64,000 bases of DNA from Terfezia claveryi (GCA_015179025.1 WHUX01000088.1:154775-218774); one strand, 5' to 3'. Shown: positions 10,509 to 24,793, numbered from the stretch's first letter. Numbers and translations are program-made. The notes: generated from the letters alone by a model not told the origin.

Positions 10509-13500
10509 ATACTTTAAGAAGGGTACGATATTGTAGAAACTAAAACTTAAGCTTGATCCGGCAGGAAACTATCAGAATAAGGTTTGTATTGTGGATCTTT
10601 TATGCTTTAGCTTAGATAATACAGCTCTGCAATGCAGATGGATACCAATATAATATATCTTGCAGTATTGGAACGATGTTCACAGGGGGATGGTTGCATG
10701 GTGATATAGATCTCGGCGCAATTGAGGATAACTCGTGTTCACCACTGTGGACAAGTGGGAGGGGTGTCGAGAATATGGGCGGGAAAATCCATAGCCTATC
10801 GACTGTTGGTGGGCAGAGGGGTAAGTGCTGAAACCATCCCCGCTCTTATACAGACCATGTTTCAGATACTGATTCTGTGTCGGAAGATGAAAGACAGAAT
10901 GAAGCTAAAACATCAATATTCGTGTGCTGGGGCTCAGACTTGCAGAGCAATACCCTGACCATCATTGATAAATGGTAAGCCGAAAAAAAAAAACCACTTT
11001 GGAGTTCCTGGAGCTGAGTACCTAATGATGCATAAAAGAGGCAAACCTGCAGTGATATCGATGTGTGGGAGGGAAGTATATCCAACACTTTCACTTTCCA
11101 ATACACCCCTGGCCGAAGAGAATTTTCCGCCTCAATTGCAAAACTGCTCAGTAACTAGTATATGTACTGTATATCCCTAGCATGATGTCAATCTGTCCCC
11201 AAGGTATAATCTTGCCGCATATATCAGAGGGAGGATATCGATCATAATCTCTTCGTAAAATATACACAAACACATAGAAACAACAATTAATTTCAGTGAG
11301 AGAGCAAACCAACACCAGCCCTGATATGATATGATATGTGGAACTAGGAAAAAAGGAGAAAAAATAATGAAACAAGACAACCTGTTAAACCCACAAGTCA
11401 ACATAACTACAACACACATACAACGCGGATTTGACCCATCGACAAAGACAAGGGATCAGTACAAAGAAACCACGCAGAAACACTGAAGAAGGAATCGAAG
11501 AGCCGTTACCCGAGATCGAGCATGATAAAACTAGAAAGAAGAATGTATGTACGCATATATACGGATGGTACGCCTCATCCCCACTCTTTTATTAACATCC
11601 ACCTCCATCCCACCAGCGGTAGTCACCCAGAGGATACTCTACCAGCTTCACCAATCTTATATCCTCCCCTGCTCTCCCCCACCCCCATCTCTACCAATCA
11701 CTGCCGGTTGCGTCGCCGTTGTCGTCATTGTCATTGTTGAGCTTCCTCCAGAGTTGACTCTTTCCCGTGCAGCAATTTTTACATCAACTAAGTTTAAACT
11801 TCGGGTGGCTTCTCCGCCGTGGATGAGGGTGGGGTTGGAGATGACGAGTTTGCCCCGGGTGGTTGTACATTCGGAGGCGTCGGAAATAGGGAAGCAGCAG
11901 AGTAAACTAGGGAGTGGAAGTTAGCTATTATAAGTTGCAAGATCTGAGTACTTAAATATATAAAAAAAACATGGGTAGAAGGCGACGAACAAGGTCAACA
12001 ATAGAAGAAGGGCCTGGGAAAGAAAAAATGAATGTTTTTACATGTATACTGTAAGCAGTTCAACAGTTCAACTACCTAGGCAAATAATGACAATGGACGA
12101 AAACATACTCCAAGAGACTCATGATAGGCCAATAATCGTGAACGGCAGATCGATCTTTGGTCACAGTGATCAACACACGCGCGCCTGCAGATATTATCCT
12201 GCAGATACTTTGTCCGGCACGGCTTGCGACGTCAGAACAGGAGGACCCGCTTCCGGATTGGTTGTGTTCGTTGGTTGAATTGATGCTATGCGCCGGTCGC
12301 CGCAGTATTATGGCCTGAAAGGTGAATTAACGTGAACCGGCAAGTCGGAGATGCTAAAATCGATACGAACTGATAAAAGATTATAATTAATGATTATTGT
12401 TGGTTAACGAAATTCATGTCTCGGGGAAGGACGAAGGACTGGTGCCAAAATTCCCCGCAAAGGTAGGAGCTCGCTGGAGGGAGGAGACTAGATACAGGGG
12501 AAAAAAAATTTCCCTGGTCTATTTGTCGTGGGAGGAGGCCGACTGGATCCGGAGGAGCTAAGGCTGCAGTTGTTTCGTGGTATTGTTTATTTACTTTGGA
12601 CCGGGGAACACTTTGTTTGCCCTGTCACCTACTTCAGTGAGTCGAAGTCGCAGAGAAAAGATGATGCGTTGGATCCTCTCCGCTGTCGCGATAAGTTGAA
12701 TGAGGTTCCTGGAATTCGGAAATAGGGGCTTGGATGGGAAAGTAGTAGTGTCACCGGCGTCCAGTCGCTGGCCACATTTTGGACCACAGCTCTAAGTAAG
12801 GGACGCACAGGTGCACTGCTGATCATTTCCTGCGGTCTTGAGGCGATGCGTGCTAAGATGCCCTACCCTTTAACTACATACCTATGTAGGCACGTACTCT
12901 ATTCCCAATCTTGCAAGGCTTTCCCCTCGCCACGCCGTTAACGTTTCCGTAATTCGGCTGCAGAACGAGTCAGGCGATAGGTACTACGATCCCATATTTA
13001 ATAAAGCTGGAGAAACTAATAAATTTAGCGCGTTGAGTACTCCGTGGAAGGGGGTAAGCTGCTACCTAGGGGGCATGATATGTACATGCACTGTAATATA
13101 AGAACAGGGTACGGATATTCAGTTCCGGAAGCGAGTTTGTATGACCCTGGCATGAGCTTTGTAGATTACAATACATATTACCTAGCTTTGGCACAACTCA
13201 GGCTGGTAATTAATAATTAAGGACTGTAGCTCTGATGAATGAAATCCTGACCTACGAAAAATAGTTCATGAATGTAAACATATGCAAGATTATATATATT
13301 TCTCATATTACGTTGAGCAATGAGCCACGCCTCTTGACAGAAACCTGGGCTGCATCCCACTCGCGAAAATGAAACGGGCCGAAATTGAAAATTCGAAATT
13401 TCGAAACTTGAAGAGAGAGTTAGGGAAAAGAGCGACACTTCAAACTTCCGATGCCTAATGAAATCGATCATCGGCCAAGGCCCCATCGGCAAGAAAAGCA

Positions 13501-15449
13501 GCTGTTAGCAGAACGTCTTGTCTGGCCGGCTGCTACATAACTCTAGAGTATCATAACAATCCACACACATAACAAAAAACACAAGGGCACGCAGGATGAT
13601 GGTCTACATAATTGCACCATTCGCACACTAGGATTAATTCAGAGTTGCGAACCAGACGGCCTAGTCTGAGCAGAGTTTAGCCTAGGAAACCTGGGTCATG
13701 TGTGATTTTAGCGCAACGCCCCCACATGAGTTGGCTGGCATGTGCAGGGAGATGCACAAATTTTTTAGAAATTTAATGGATTTCTTTATGTAACTACTGC
13801 ATAATATGTAGCGCTGAGTGTGGAGCAGTGGTCAGACAACCCACGCAAGCATGTTGAGCGGGATATTAACTTGTGCTTAAGCTCGAGCTCCTGAGGTTCA
13901 TTGGAATAGAGTAGTAGGCCTGCATCACATGTTTGAATTCACTTTGAAGACATTCCGGATGTTTTAATACTTTCTGGTCAACCAGATGATGTCTGACATA
14001 AGGCTGGAATCAATGATCGGAAACGTTACCCTTGCATTTACATTGTGCTACAGACACGCCTAAGTTTTGAGATTATGGGTACGGAGTAATAATGTGGTTA
14101 TCCGATCTCCCGGGGTACCTGCACCTGGTTGCCGACTAGGTTCTTAGAACTACGCGTGAGACATGGGGCGGAATGGTTACTTAATGGAGTATCTTACTTA
14201 TTAATGTAGTCGTGATGGAAAAACTAGGAAAAAATCTACCAAAATATGTATACATAAACACAGATGTGGCTAGGGCTTACTATTGAGGTGTTAGATTTCA
14301 GTCATGGATATATAGTATTTCGGAAGTGAATTCTTCAATACAAATCTCGCATACTTTTGAACCTGTTGAGCTCGATTGAGGTAATACTGATTTTTGAAGG
14401 AGCCCAATGCCACCGATTCAAGTGCTAGTTTTCAAAACAGTAGTGCTGGATAGATCCAACATAGTAATAGTTTCTATTTCCGAAAGGCCAGGTGGAACGT
14501 ACTTTCATCGAATTGATCTAATCTCGACTGGGGAAACGGGACGTTCCTATCAAGATTCATAGATAGATATTTTCTCAGTTTGATACCAAGGAAGTTACTG
14601 TATATGTTCGGTCGTACTTGCTCAGAATTAGATTTTTCTGTAGGAAATACTCTCGCATCATCCTGGGGTATAAGCTAGCCCACTGCTGACGACTGAAAGG
14701 ACGTCATGTGCTCGAAGTATGCAAGAATTGGATGCATTAAAGGAAACAAAATCCCGTTTGTAGATCAAGTAGGGGAAACAGAACAGTATCAGTCAGTTAT
14801 TAGAATATTTTGCGAACAAATACGAAGCCTCTCACTTCAATCGCTTGATCAGCCGGCGGCGGCGGCACACCCCCCGAACCCTCCAAATAAGTCGCCATCA
14901 ATGGGAGCACGAGCCATAGTATTTCATGATGCCTCAACAAAATGCAAGCCAGGTCTGATGCGCCGTTGGATCGAGGAAGACAATGAGAAGGCTCAAATTG
15001 TAGGCATCTACAAGTACCCAGGAGGGTCGGAAAGCTGGCTTCATCACTAGTGATCTATCTGGCGGAGGAGATGGACACCCAATACAAGCTCCGCATGGGC
15101 AAGAGATTCTTCCGCGCCTCAAATACAACTGGAACAGATAATTCTCCCCACCGGAACGATAAGAGGAGTTTCATGGGACATGACAGAGTATGCTTTTCCA
15201 CTTGAGCGGTATTTCTTATTCTTTTTTATGGGATATGACAGTGGGTTTTTTCCACTTGAGCGACTTTTCTTGGATTTTCCTCCAGGGCTTTATTTTTCCT
15301 ACCAGAAGCCTCGGCCGGGGAGATCTGCATTTCCCATTTGCGAACATAGAGGTTTGACATTGGCGGGCCCTCCACTTGAGCTTTTTCTTCTCGCGAGAGG
15401 TTTGATAACCGGGTCATTTGAGCTTTTCCACTTGCCGTTTGAAATTCTG
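10509..15449. other. Stretch without a supported gene
   Basis: I see no gene I can defend. Two places are protein-like and could be decayed exons: the minus strand at about 11720-11890 (reading ...GKLVISNPTLIHGGEATRS...) and the plus strand at 14706-15170 (containing ...DTQYKLRMGKRFFRASNTTG...). Neither has a recognisable domain or neighbouring exon. The rest is mixed-composition DNA. Confidence 0.4.
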
Positions 15450-15570
15450 CGCGCCGGACCTGACAGATTAACTTGTCTTTGTCTTGAATCCACCCGGGTT
15501 TCCGGGTGGCTCACCATGGCCCCTAACTGGGATTGCATATGGGTACTGAATATTTAAAAATATATACACA
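15180..15570 (+). mobile_element. Retroposon fragment (SINE/LINE 3' end-like)
   Basis: The 3' part (from about 15450) carries the block GACAGATTAACTTG, then a CCCGGGTTTCCGGGT hairpin, GGCTCA-CATGG and an A-rich end. The same order recurs at 15725-15872, 26776-26887 (inverted), 28165-28316 and 32590-32791. The upstream part contains several CCACTTGAGC repeats. The A-rich 3' end and variable 5' ends fit a non-LTR retroposon. No reverse-transcriptase coding is present. Confidence 0.5.
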
Positions 15571-15724
15571 ATACCCAACTGTATGACACGGAGTGATAGA
15601 GTTGGCCTTAATTTCAGCTTAGCTAGTTATAATCAATATCTGCAATTCTAATTGCAACTTGCCAAACTGCTCATGATCAGGCCCAGGATACACATCTGTG
15701 GGAGGGTTAGGAGCAAGTTTGCAA

Positions 15725-15872
15725 ATATTCCTCTGATTCACTTGTCACCCGAGTTTCCGGGTGGAGGTAAAGAATATTTTTTTTCAAAAATGCTCCTCTC
15801 TAGCGCTCCTCATGGTCCCCTGATTGGGACCGAATGGGAGTAATGAGTATTAAAAAAAAAGAAAAAAAAAAA
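15725..15872 (+). mobile_element. Retroposon fragment with poly(A)-like tail
   Basis: A second copy of the family: the CCCGAGTTTCCGGGTGG hairpin, CTCATGGTCCCC, TGGGACCGAATGGGAGTAATGAGTATT (split across 15818-15851) and a tail of A-runs ending at 15872. Compared with other copies, an extra AT-rich segment lies between the hairpin and CTCATGG. Confidence 0.55.
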
Positions 15873-16548
15873 GGCATCAGAACAACTCTCGGATCCAACG
15901 TGGGAATTCCCCAACCTGACTAGGAATTCCCGGGCCTGGTTGTTGTGAGCATCCACGTGATAAGTGATGACACATGTTTCTGCCAAGCACTCATGATGCG
16001 TATCGTTGCATAGGTAAACTATTGTGAAACCGCTGAATAAGTATACACCCAGTCAGCTACCACGACAAACGACAATACCGGTACCTTTGTTCACTCATTG
16101 TTATCTTCTAGAGTCACGAATTTTGGAGACTCCACCTCGAATATATTTATGTACCAAAATGAGTCGAGGCCTGGGCATGGGATCGATGTTTCAGCGGGTC
16201 TGGGTATGAAAAGCCAGCTGGCACAGACAGCTGACCATGTATCCAGCGGTAGGTCGGACTAGGACATTCGAGCTGATAATGAAATGTGGAAGTTCTATAA
16301 AATTTCTAGCTGCATATATGTGCCTTTCGCTCTTATACTGTTCGTTGAGTTTAGTCCTGTTCCCTCCACATCCAGCGAGACGTCTTCCCTTCGAGTTACT
16401 CCATTTTCCTTCACATGAGAGATAATCTTTTCCTTCCCTATCGGGACTCAACTCCTTAATATATCAGAAGTATGGTGCATCCGAGTGCTGAATTTTATTT
16501 TTTAAAAAAAAAACCTAACTAGGTACGGAGAAGAAAGGCAAAAAAATT
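15873..16548. other. Intergenic stretch
   Basis: No gene or repeat that I can support. Short frames only. Confidence 0.5.
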
Positions 16549-16619
16549 AGTTCCGCCGGGGTTCGAACCCGAGACCTTTCGTGTGTGAGACGAAAATCAT
16601 ACCACTAGACCACAGAACT
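16549..16619 (-). tRNA. tRNA-Val(CAC)
   Basis: The minus strand folds as a complete cloverleaf. The acceptor stem AGTTCTG pairs with CGGAACT (G-T wobbles allowed), position 8 is T, the D-arm contains GTCTAGTGGTATGA, the anticodon stem encloses loop CTCACAC giving anticodon CAC, and the T-loop is TTCGAAC. It has no intron. It decodes valine GTG codons. Confidence 0.9.
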
Positions 16620-19600
16620 AACCACATCTAATTTATGTTTACTCTAACTTACAACCGAGAACAACAAGTACGTATAACTACTTGGCCTTGAGCGTGCATA
16701 GTATCAATAATTAATTCTGCAAATATTTGACAATTAGCAGCAATTTTATGATCTTTGCTACTGCTGGACCGCTTGGACCGCTGCTAATTACTGAGGATCG
16801 TCAAACCCCAAAGAGTTTTTATTTGAATCTGAAAAATATTACGACAATTACAACATGTTACATACCTGAATGAGGATTGTTAAACTTACACCGGAGTCAA
16901 AGCAACGGCTCTCGAAGGCGCCATAAAAGAAAATATACATGTACGGTTTGTACGGTTAGTATGGTAGCTTGGGTTTCTCACAATATCTGTAACGTAATTC
17001 GGTATGAACTAGTGGCTTCGTGACACTTCTTGCGCCCTGAGACGAGAGGCTTCAGGATATAAGTTGGTTTAGAGCACATTGCCAAAACTAAAGCATATAT
17101 ATATATATATGAGATCTGATATGCCCGAGCCATCCAGCATTTCTAAACACACGTCGACCTTATCTTTAGTTCAGACCGATGTCGAGTTAATTCTTAAGTG
17201 TGAATAGAGTACCTTTTATAGTAAGAGAATCAGATTTAAAGACTATAGCTTGCATTTGTATACATACTAGTCTTATGAGACTTCCAAAGTTAGAGATTGC
17301 AGATATCTAATAAATAAATATTACGACTTCTTACCATAGTCGCCTATTACTAAGATCTGTCTTGTCCCTAGTAAGTTTAAAGGATAAGTGTTTAGTTAAG
17401 GACAACTGCTTTGGAAAGGGAAGTAATGGTACGGCTCAAGTAAAGGACCTACATTGTAAGGAATTAGCCCCATCCATACAACTATATATTTCATTGTATA
17501 ATAATCTACTCCACCGGTACCTATGCCATCACGTGAAGTTGATGATTTTTGTTCGTTGAGGCTTTGGGTATCAGTCTTGGGTAAGGGGAGGGATAGCGGG
17601 AGCTATGCATATTTAGTGAGCGGGGATGAGGGTGAAGGTTAGCCTAATAGTTGAGTAGGTTTCTCCAAGAAGTTGTGATAACATGTCTCTAGCGCCTGGA
17701 AACCTTGTGCCTTTTTGCAGGAATGTTTGCAATTCCAATCTCATTACCATTGGGCTGTAATATCCCACATAAAGCTATCTTGAATATCATGGAAGCAAAT
17801 AATGCTAGGAGGAAAATAGTGGTAAATATCAAAGTAATAGATATAGTCAACCTGTTATTTGTGCTTGTACAGTGTCAGTACATTAGTGCCTGCAGTGGAA
17901 AAGGAGCTAGTGGTCACGATGTATGTTCCCTCCGCACTAGTTAAATTTGCTGTACATCTTGCCAGCTGTCACGATAGGCCGGCAACGCACTTTCCCTGGT
18001 AAGTTCTCCATGATACTGGGTGCACAATGTACATTATATTCCATAACATATGACTAAGAATGCCTCTATACCTCTGATATACAAACATGGTCAACATCAC
18101 AATGTACTACTCTCACCATTGAGCTTTGGATCTGATGTTGTGATATTGATCTGGTGTGTAATGATAACTAGATGCCAAGTAAAGGTAATGGCGGTCTAGC
18201 TGAAACTCCGACCACGTCAGTCTCCAAAAGAAATCTATTGAATCTCATTTGAAATCTGCAATGATCCACAAACCTTCTAAGGGTTGCCAGTTTGGATTGA
18301 TATTCAAGTCCCCTTTCCATTGCTTGAATCATAGACCTGCTATAATTCCTCAGCTTATTGTGCATGCATCAGTTATTCAATGAATCTGATTGATACTGAT
18401 TGGATAAATTGAAGTATTTTACAGATGAAAAGTTAGGCTTGTTGTTTCATTGCCATGAGGTGTCTCAATCGAAGGATTGTAGCTGAGACTGCTAAGTAGG
18501 TACTGGTTGTCCTGTTTTCAATCGACCACAGTCTGTACTTGTTCTCATGCCAAGACTAACTAGTCCCATACCTCATTACCTAGTCATCCTTACTTTAGAA
18601 TGCCCGCTGACGAAAACAGCATCCACATATGGGGCTAAATCACCATGGTAGCCCCGTACCTAGACGATATGGGGTTGGATATTCTATACATGCTCCTGAC
18701 CCATACTAGTCCCTGGGGATCTTGATAATCTCGAGATATTCTCACACCCGAACTCAAACCAGGCAACTAGACTCTCTTCCAATGGCCACTCCGTAAATTC
18801 CCCCGAGTTCCTCCGCAGCTCTTATGATGAGACACATCGATGTCGGGAGAGATCCTGAGAGCTAAGTATATCTTCGAAATTGCGCGTGGGTCTGCTCCGG
18901 CCTGCTGAACCCTGGGCGATCAACTCTAGGGTCACAATCTCTAGTTTTCTCCTCATACGCAAGCCCAGAACATACAGGGGAAGTTGTAACTATTGGAAGA
19001 GTAATGATTGGGAGTTGGTAATTCACATTTGGGGTCAGCCTAATGCTATATTGCAGTTGTGAAATCACCATTATTACATCAATATCCTACCTTGCATGGT
19101 TATTCTCTCAGAGGAATAGCCACCTTGAGTACAATGTTTACATACAATCGGGGCTAGACAAAAGGGCTCGATAATTTCGTGCATTTCTTATGTATCACAA
19201 TTTCAGGCATCTCGGGAGTCCTACAGGTGTCCCCGCACTTGGATTACGAAATTAAATCGGACCAAAATCAACTTGGGTTTTATCTCGGACTACTTTCGGT
19301 TCTACAGATAGAAGCATCTGAACTTCTGGAGAAAGCTAAGTTGAGCATGAAAATTGAATGCACGCGATAATCAGCTCTCTTGCAGACCAACACATACAGC
19401 ATTGAAGCTTGGCTGTTGCCAGGGAAAAATCTTTTAACATAGTGCATCAGTCATCGCCATGGTCCATGTCTGTGTAGGGGCTGTGGTCAAGATTCATTGT
19501 ATATATATTGTATATAATGTGTTCTTACTAAGGGACTACGAAGTACTCTATAAGATATGTAATGGGGATTTCGAGGCCCAATCACGTTCATGCTACAGGT

Positions 19601-22600
19601 GCATACTAAGTGCTAATGAGAATTCACGGGTGCGCGAGTAGGGTCTAAATGTGATGCGAACGCAAACCCAGTCCACCCCAGTTACCCTGAACTAGAGTAA
19701 ACGATGCTCTCTAGCGATGGTATCGTTTCCTTTTTGAGCTAATTATAAGCCCATACTCTTTTTACTTCTTCACAATCTTCTAGTCATGATATCATTTATT
19801 TTTACGAGATTCTATCATGACTTCTTGAGTTATGCAGTCACCTTATATTCCACTTGTTTTCGTTGCGTCAACATAATTCTGCACCATTTTTCTGCGTTCT
19901 GATTGGCTGATTAAACATCCTTGCACGCACGATATTGTAAATATCAATCCTCAGGATTTCCACATTCTCGCTTTTCTACGCAAGTCATCTCTCATATCGT
20001 CTGTATTAATACAAGCGTCCGCTATCGTACATATATCTACTGTCGCATTCACTGTACCTTACCATCCACATTGCCTGCTCCATTAGACCTCCGCACTGCT
20101 ACGCTCTGCGCTGCCTATTACCACTTCCGCTGCCTAACAATATTCTACTCACGTAATATTCTGTTACGAACAAAACATAATTCCCCATTCCGCTGTGTGA
20201 GTCCCACTTGGACCTATTCTTATCCACATATCCATAACACCCTGCAGCCGAAAATACGTATAGGAGTGACAGATCAGGCTTGTGACCGTGCCCGGTCTCG
20301 TATGGTGTCATTTCCAGAGCTTATGAAGTGAAGGGAATTTTAGATATGCTCATACCCGAACAGCTTCAGGCCAAGAACCTTCAGGAATTCGAACTGTATG
20401 CAACATCGTGGATACACGTTGGACGAGATGCTTGATTCCATTCTCTGCCGGACCATTCATTTCGGAGCTGTAGGTTGAGTGGTGTAAGGTTGGACCCCCT
20501 ACCAGCTAGATAGGCTTTGGAATTCAGTTTTCAATAAAGACGGCTCATTATCAGTAAACAAAATCTGGATTCAGAAACCAGTCTACTTTTCTTGGATAGC
20601 AGACCACTCTACCCATGCGACCTATCTCGTCATTTGTCTTGATACAGTAAACTCAAGTATACCGAGTTTTTCCATCCACTAGAATACCGAATAGGCACGA
20701 TCCCCGAAGCCCTTTAACTCTCATAGGTCCGGCCGGGGTCGACTGGCCGGGGTCCCTGGGATCCCAGAAATTTGACGGTGATCTTTTCTCACCAAACATC
20801 CAGCACATTGAACTTTATTGGGGACCGGAGGCTTGCCAATCTCCACTCCGAACACAGGAAAAGGTACAATGCCGTGCAAAGAGGGGGCGGGTTTGGTTTG
20901 GAGGCGATCGTGGCGCTCGCTTTGGTCTTTGCGCTCGCGGTGCTAGCTTTGGTGTCTTCACCGAAGGCGGGGGTCTTTGAGGTTCGAGCTCGAACGGGGT
21001 ATCGTTAGCTCGCTCACGATATTTGAGTTTGCCGCTCGTGTAGAAGTTATATAGGGAGTGTGAATGCCAAATAATTCAAACCGGCATGGGGCACGTGGGA
21101 TTCTCTCCGGTGTAGTCAGGAGTCAGTATTGCGTCAACTGCGGAGGGAAGATCGGCTTAAAAGATAAGAAGAAGCCTGGGCCTTGGAAAAGACAAGAATC
21201 GTCAACCTAAGCTTGACCTGCTGTCTATCGATACCGATGCTATTGCAACGCTGGCCAAAGGGTGGCGATATTTGCGAGAATTGATGTCTTGCGGTCAAAA
21301 TCCGGAATTGCGGCAAAGGAAGAGGGTCTCCCAACTTGGGTGCTGGAAATCCGGAAAGCACGAATGATTAAATGTCAATTCCAGCTATTGAAATCTAAGA
21401 AGCTTTAAGAGTGAACTGCTCAGTGTGTTGCGAATGTCAACAAGGCCATCGGACTTTACTTAACTCCCAAACACTGAAGCCTAGATTACTATCTGATATC
21501 ACATTTGATTTATCGAAAATGCCTCGAAGAAAAACCTGACTTTATTAACAGAGAAATCCTGCTTAATGCTTTCTGGTGGGAAGTGGAGAGTGATATGCAT
21601 AGTGGAATGTCTTTGTGCTATATGGTGCTGGGCCATGGGGAAGATGCAGCTCGCATTGCAGTATGTATATCGGTCTCATTTAGAATAATCCTCAGTCTTC
21701 TGGGTCAATGTCGCAAGTAGAAAAACTATACACCTCGGAGTTACCACCATCATATAGCAATCTATAGATTCCCAAGCCGAACTCTCTGACAACTGAGACT
21801 ACACAAATATCAGTCGACTGCTGAAAATGGTAGGCAAACTCGATTTCGTAGGTAGATTTACAGTTTAGCAAGATGTGGACGAGAGATGTATGTAATTGAT
21901 GCTGTCGAGCGATGTTTATGGGAAAGAGAAACAGCAGATGGCTACTTGTACTTGACAATTGAGGCATTCAAAATAAATGACTGTACTGCAATTTGGGTCC
22001 ACGGTGCTGTGATTATAACTAGCATAAGACCCGAGAACGCGCGGGGGGCTGAAGGGGGTTTGATGTACTGGAAAAATGCAAAACCTAGCTTGGAAACAGG
22101 GGAGGTTTTTGGTAGGTATCATATCTTTCAGGGAGCGCCCTCATTTAATCTATGTATTACTCTAGCTGCTAATATATAAATAGAACTCGAAGTCGAGCAC
22201 GAAGCCTCTGAAAGGATTGTAGGAAAATTGGGATACCTCTTCCTAAGTCAGGGGCGTATATCCACATTGCAGGTGAACGTTATGTGGGAGAATACGAGAT
22301 CTATGTTGGTCAAATTTCGAGCAAGGGGTGGAAAATAGAAGACCGTTAAAAATCTGTCTTTGCTTTCCTATATGGGTCATGATTCAAAGCAATCCATGAT
22401 CAAAATCCAAGACTGCGGAGTTATTGGTATGCGGAATAGGTATGAATACTATATTTATGGTGTTTAGATACCACCCTGGGCAAAAACCCAGAAACTGCTA
22501 TCATACCAAATGGCAAACAGATGGGCAAAGACGACAGTTTTACTATTCACTACTCGTGCATGAATGAGCCCGAAGAAGGCTAATTAGAGATTCTGATACA

Positions 22601-23988
22601 TACAAAGGAGTTGCCAACCAGGGCTACCACCGCAATCCAATTTCCCACTGGTGAGCAACGAATGGTCGCAAATAGCCAGATTAGTTACATCCTGTCCTTT
22701 CTCAAGCGGTATGTTTTGAGTCAATAAAACAAACCAATATGTTGTAAGCATGCTGAACGAGATCAAGATCCCAAAAATACTGCTTGAAGTGGTCGACCTG
22801 CTAAAATCACAGATGAGATTGGTGTTCAATAATTATAAATGTAACTGGACAACAACTTTGATGATATGGGAGTGTTTCTCCATTAGTAGTAGTGGCTTAA
22901 AACAAACCTCCGGGTCATTCCGGGGTGGCCTGGGCCGGTTTGAATTGCCAGGCATTTCTTGAGAAAACCGAAACTATCGGTCATCTACAGGAATAGCTCA
23001 CTCAATCCTCCACCATTATAAGTATAGAATAAGGTGATTGAATCCATAATCTGATTGGTTGCGGCAAAGATTTTGCGCTTCCATACATGTGATAAGACAT
23101 TATGAACACGTGCAATAACGTCAAATAGATATTCTAGCACTACTCGTTTCCAATTATGGTTCTTCCCAGCAATAAAGCATAGTGCATCATTGCACAGCTC
23201 ATATTCCTTCCACCGTGGCTTAATAGTCCCGATGGAGCTTTCAATAATGGATCTGGGAAGCATGCTCTTCTTCCGGTAACTTTGATTAAATTTTCAACAA
23301 TTGCCTTTCAAAAGTCAACCAATATTGTCTATATGCAGATTCTCTTCAAATTTGGTACCTGAAGTAGCAGAGAATGCTTAAAGTGGCCCAGTTGGAGCAG
23401 AACCTAGGGATGAAACAGGTCCACATTAATGCCGCCATTGCAATCTAGGTTTTTAGGTACCTTTATATTCGTAGGATTCAGGTATACCGAAATTGCTCAG
23501 GCGATACCGGATTCCTAGACAACTAATGAATTCAGCTAAGCATGAACTTGTTAAAACTTTTCAGCAATACACAATACCACCGTGGACTACTCAACGACCA
23601 ATGTTGATTGCAAACACATGTGAACTCTACTACTGTCTGCCCCTACTGTCATACCAGCCCCGGCTGGTCGATCTCGACAACCAGAGGTTTCTTAAAACAG
23701 CGTCGATGGAAGACCGAGCGGACCACGAATACATTTTTCTGGCGATTACCTGAAATACTTACTTACGTTTCGAGTGACCCAAATATATTCTTGCGATTGG
23801 AGAAACTGTAGTCGACGAAACAGAACTTGTGATGTGGGCGTAATTTATTCGAAGTTCCAGATAAGTGGAAATGTACCCAACTAGACTACATAGTCTATGT
23901 ATGATCCACAAGATCAGGTGACTTGTGGGATATGAACCCAGCCATAGGTAAGATTCAGTCAAGATTGTGTACTGATACTGTATAAAAT
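16620..23988. other. Stretch without a supported gene
   Basis: No intact gene is visible. Several fragments look protein-like but have no recognised domain: plus strand 21505-21720 (...INREILLNAFWWEVESDMHS...), plus strand 21886-22179 (...DAVERCLWERETADGYLYLT...) and minus strand 22985-23263 (...RWKEYELCNDALCFIAGKNH...). They may be decayed exons. A segment around 19850-20145 resembles the possible LTR at 31632-31968. GC-rich inverted motifs near 20725-20760 and 22905-22945 are unexplained. Confidence 0.4.
19850..20146 (+). repeat. Possible relic of the 31.6-kb LTR-like repeat
   Basis: This segment shares the order of motifs TTCTGATTGGCTGATTAA-ACATCC-TGC and, at its end, CTTCCGCTGCCTAACAA with the TG...CA-bounded repeat at 31632-31968. 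The 5' end is not clear here. A solo LTR relic is the likely reading; weak similarity is the only support. Confidence 0.35.
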
Positions 23989-24059
23989 GCTTCGATGGTC
24001 CAACGGTAGGATAATTGCCTTCCAAGCAATTGGCTCGGGTTCGACTCCCGATCGATGCA
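23989..24059 (+). tRNA. tRNA-Gly(TCC)
   Basis: Cloverleaf: the acceptor GCTTCGA pairs with TCGATGC except for a T-T mismatch at position 3-70; the anticodon stem ATTGC/GCAAT holds loop CTTCCAA with anticodon TCC; the T-arm TCGGG-TTCGACT-CCCGA is perfect. No intron. The mismatch could mark an ageing copy or a base-call error, but all other arms are good. It decodes glycine GGA codons. Confidence 0.85.
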
Positions 24060-24696
24060 TACCTTTTTTACTCTTTTGCTCTGTTTCATTGTTGGCCGAT
24101 ACAATGATACTTCAAGAGAACTTTATTAGCGTAAAGAGTGACTAGATTGTTTTGATGGGTTCCTTCCTGGGAGAACATATAGACCTCCACTATTGTTTTT
24201 GATTATCACCAAAGCGACTTGTAGAACTACCTGTGATTTGACGTCGAGCATGTTACCTTAATTTAGTACTACACCCCAAGGGAGGTTGTGTGCGGGTATA
24301 AGAATAGATGAGCGGGGAGCCGTGAGTTCAGTGAAGCAATGAACGAATATCAATGTGAAGCTGGGCGAACACAGTGAAGAGACGAAGAGATACTTGTGTT
24401 AATCTAAATCGATACAATTTTGAATTCCGCAACGGGCTCACATGCATCTGTTAAGTCAAGGACATGTGCAGAACCTTAAAATATCTGAAGTGCATTTGGT
24501 CTTTCGGTTTTTTTTTTTTTTTTTTTTTTTTGAGGTATTATAACAGCGGGGATGTAGGTTTCAGGTTTTCCAACAGTCAACTGAATGCAAATATAAGAGG
24601 AATCCTAATCTCGAGGCGAGTTCCTGAGATATAAGGAGGACTCATGAGTAATTGGAAAAAGTTCTTATATTTCCTTTATGTTGTTCGCAAACAACA
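24060..24696. other. Spacer between tRNA genes
   Basis: No gene. A T-run follows the tRNA-Gly gene directly (24063-24068), a plausible RNA polymerase III terminator. A homopolymer run of about 22 T residues lies at 24509-24531. Confidence 0.6.
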
Positions 24697-24793
24697 GCTC
24701 CGTTGGTCTAGTGGTATGATTCTCGCTTAGGGTAACACCCTGAGTACTCAGCTTGTCTGCGAGAGGTCCCGTGTTCGAACCACGGATGGAGCC
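24697..24793 (+). tRNA. tRNA-Pro(AGG) with 25-nt intron
   Basis: The acceptor GCTCCGT pairs with ATGGAGC; the anticodon stem CTCGC/GCGAG holds loop TTAGGG-T with anticodon AGG; the T-arm CCGTG-TTCGAAC-CACGG is perfect. The anticodon arm is interrupted after position 37 by a 25-nt intron (24733-24757), the canonical place for nuclear tRNA introns removed by the tRNA splicing endonuclease. A T-run after the gene (24798-24804) is a likely pol III terminator. Confidence 0.9.

Noticed and set aside
19921..20331. 136-residue ORF as a gene
   Set aside because: Composition is Cys/Tyr/His-rich without any domain, and the bases resemble the non-coding LTR-like repeat at 31.6 kb.
20725..20765. GC-rich GGCCGGGGTC direct and inverted copies as a terminator or element end
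   Set aside because: Too short and isolated to assign; no partner copy or neighbouring gene.
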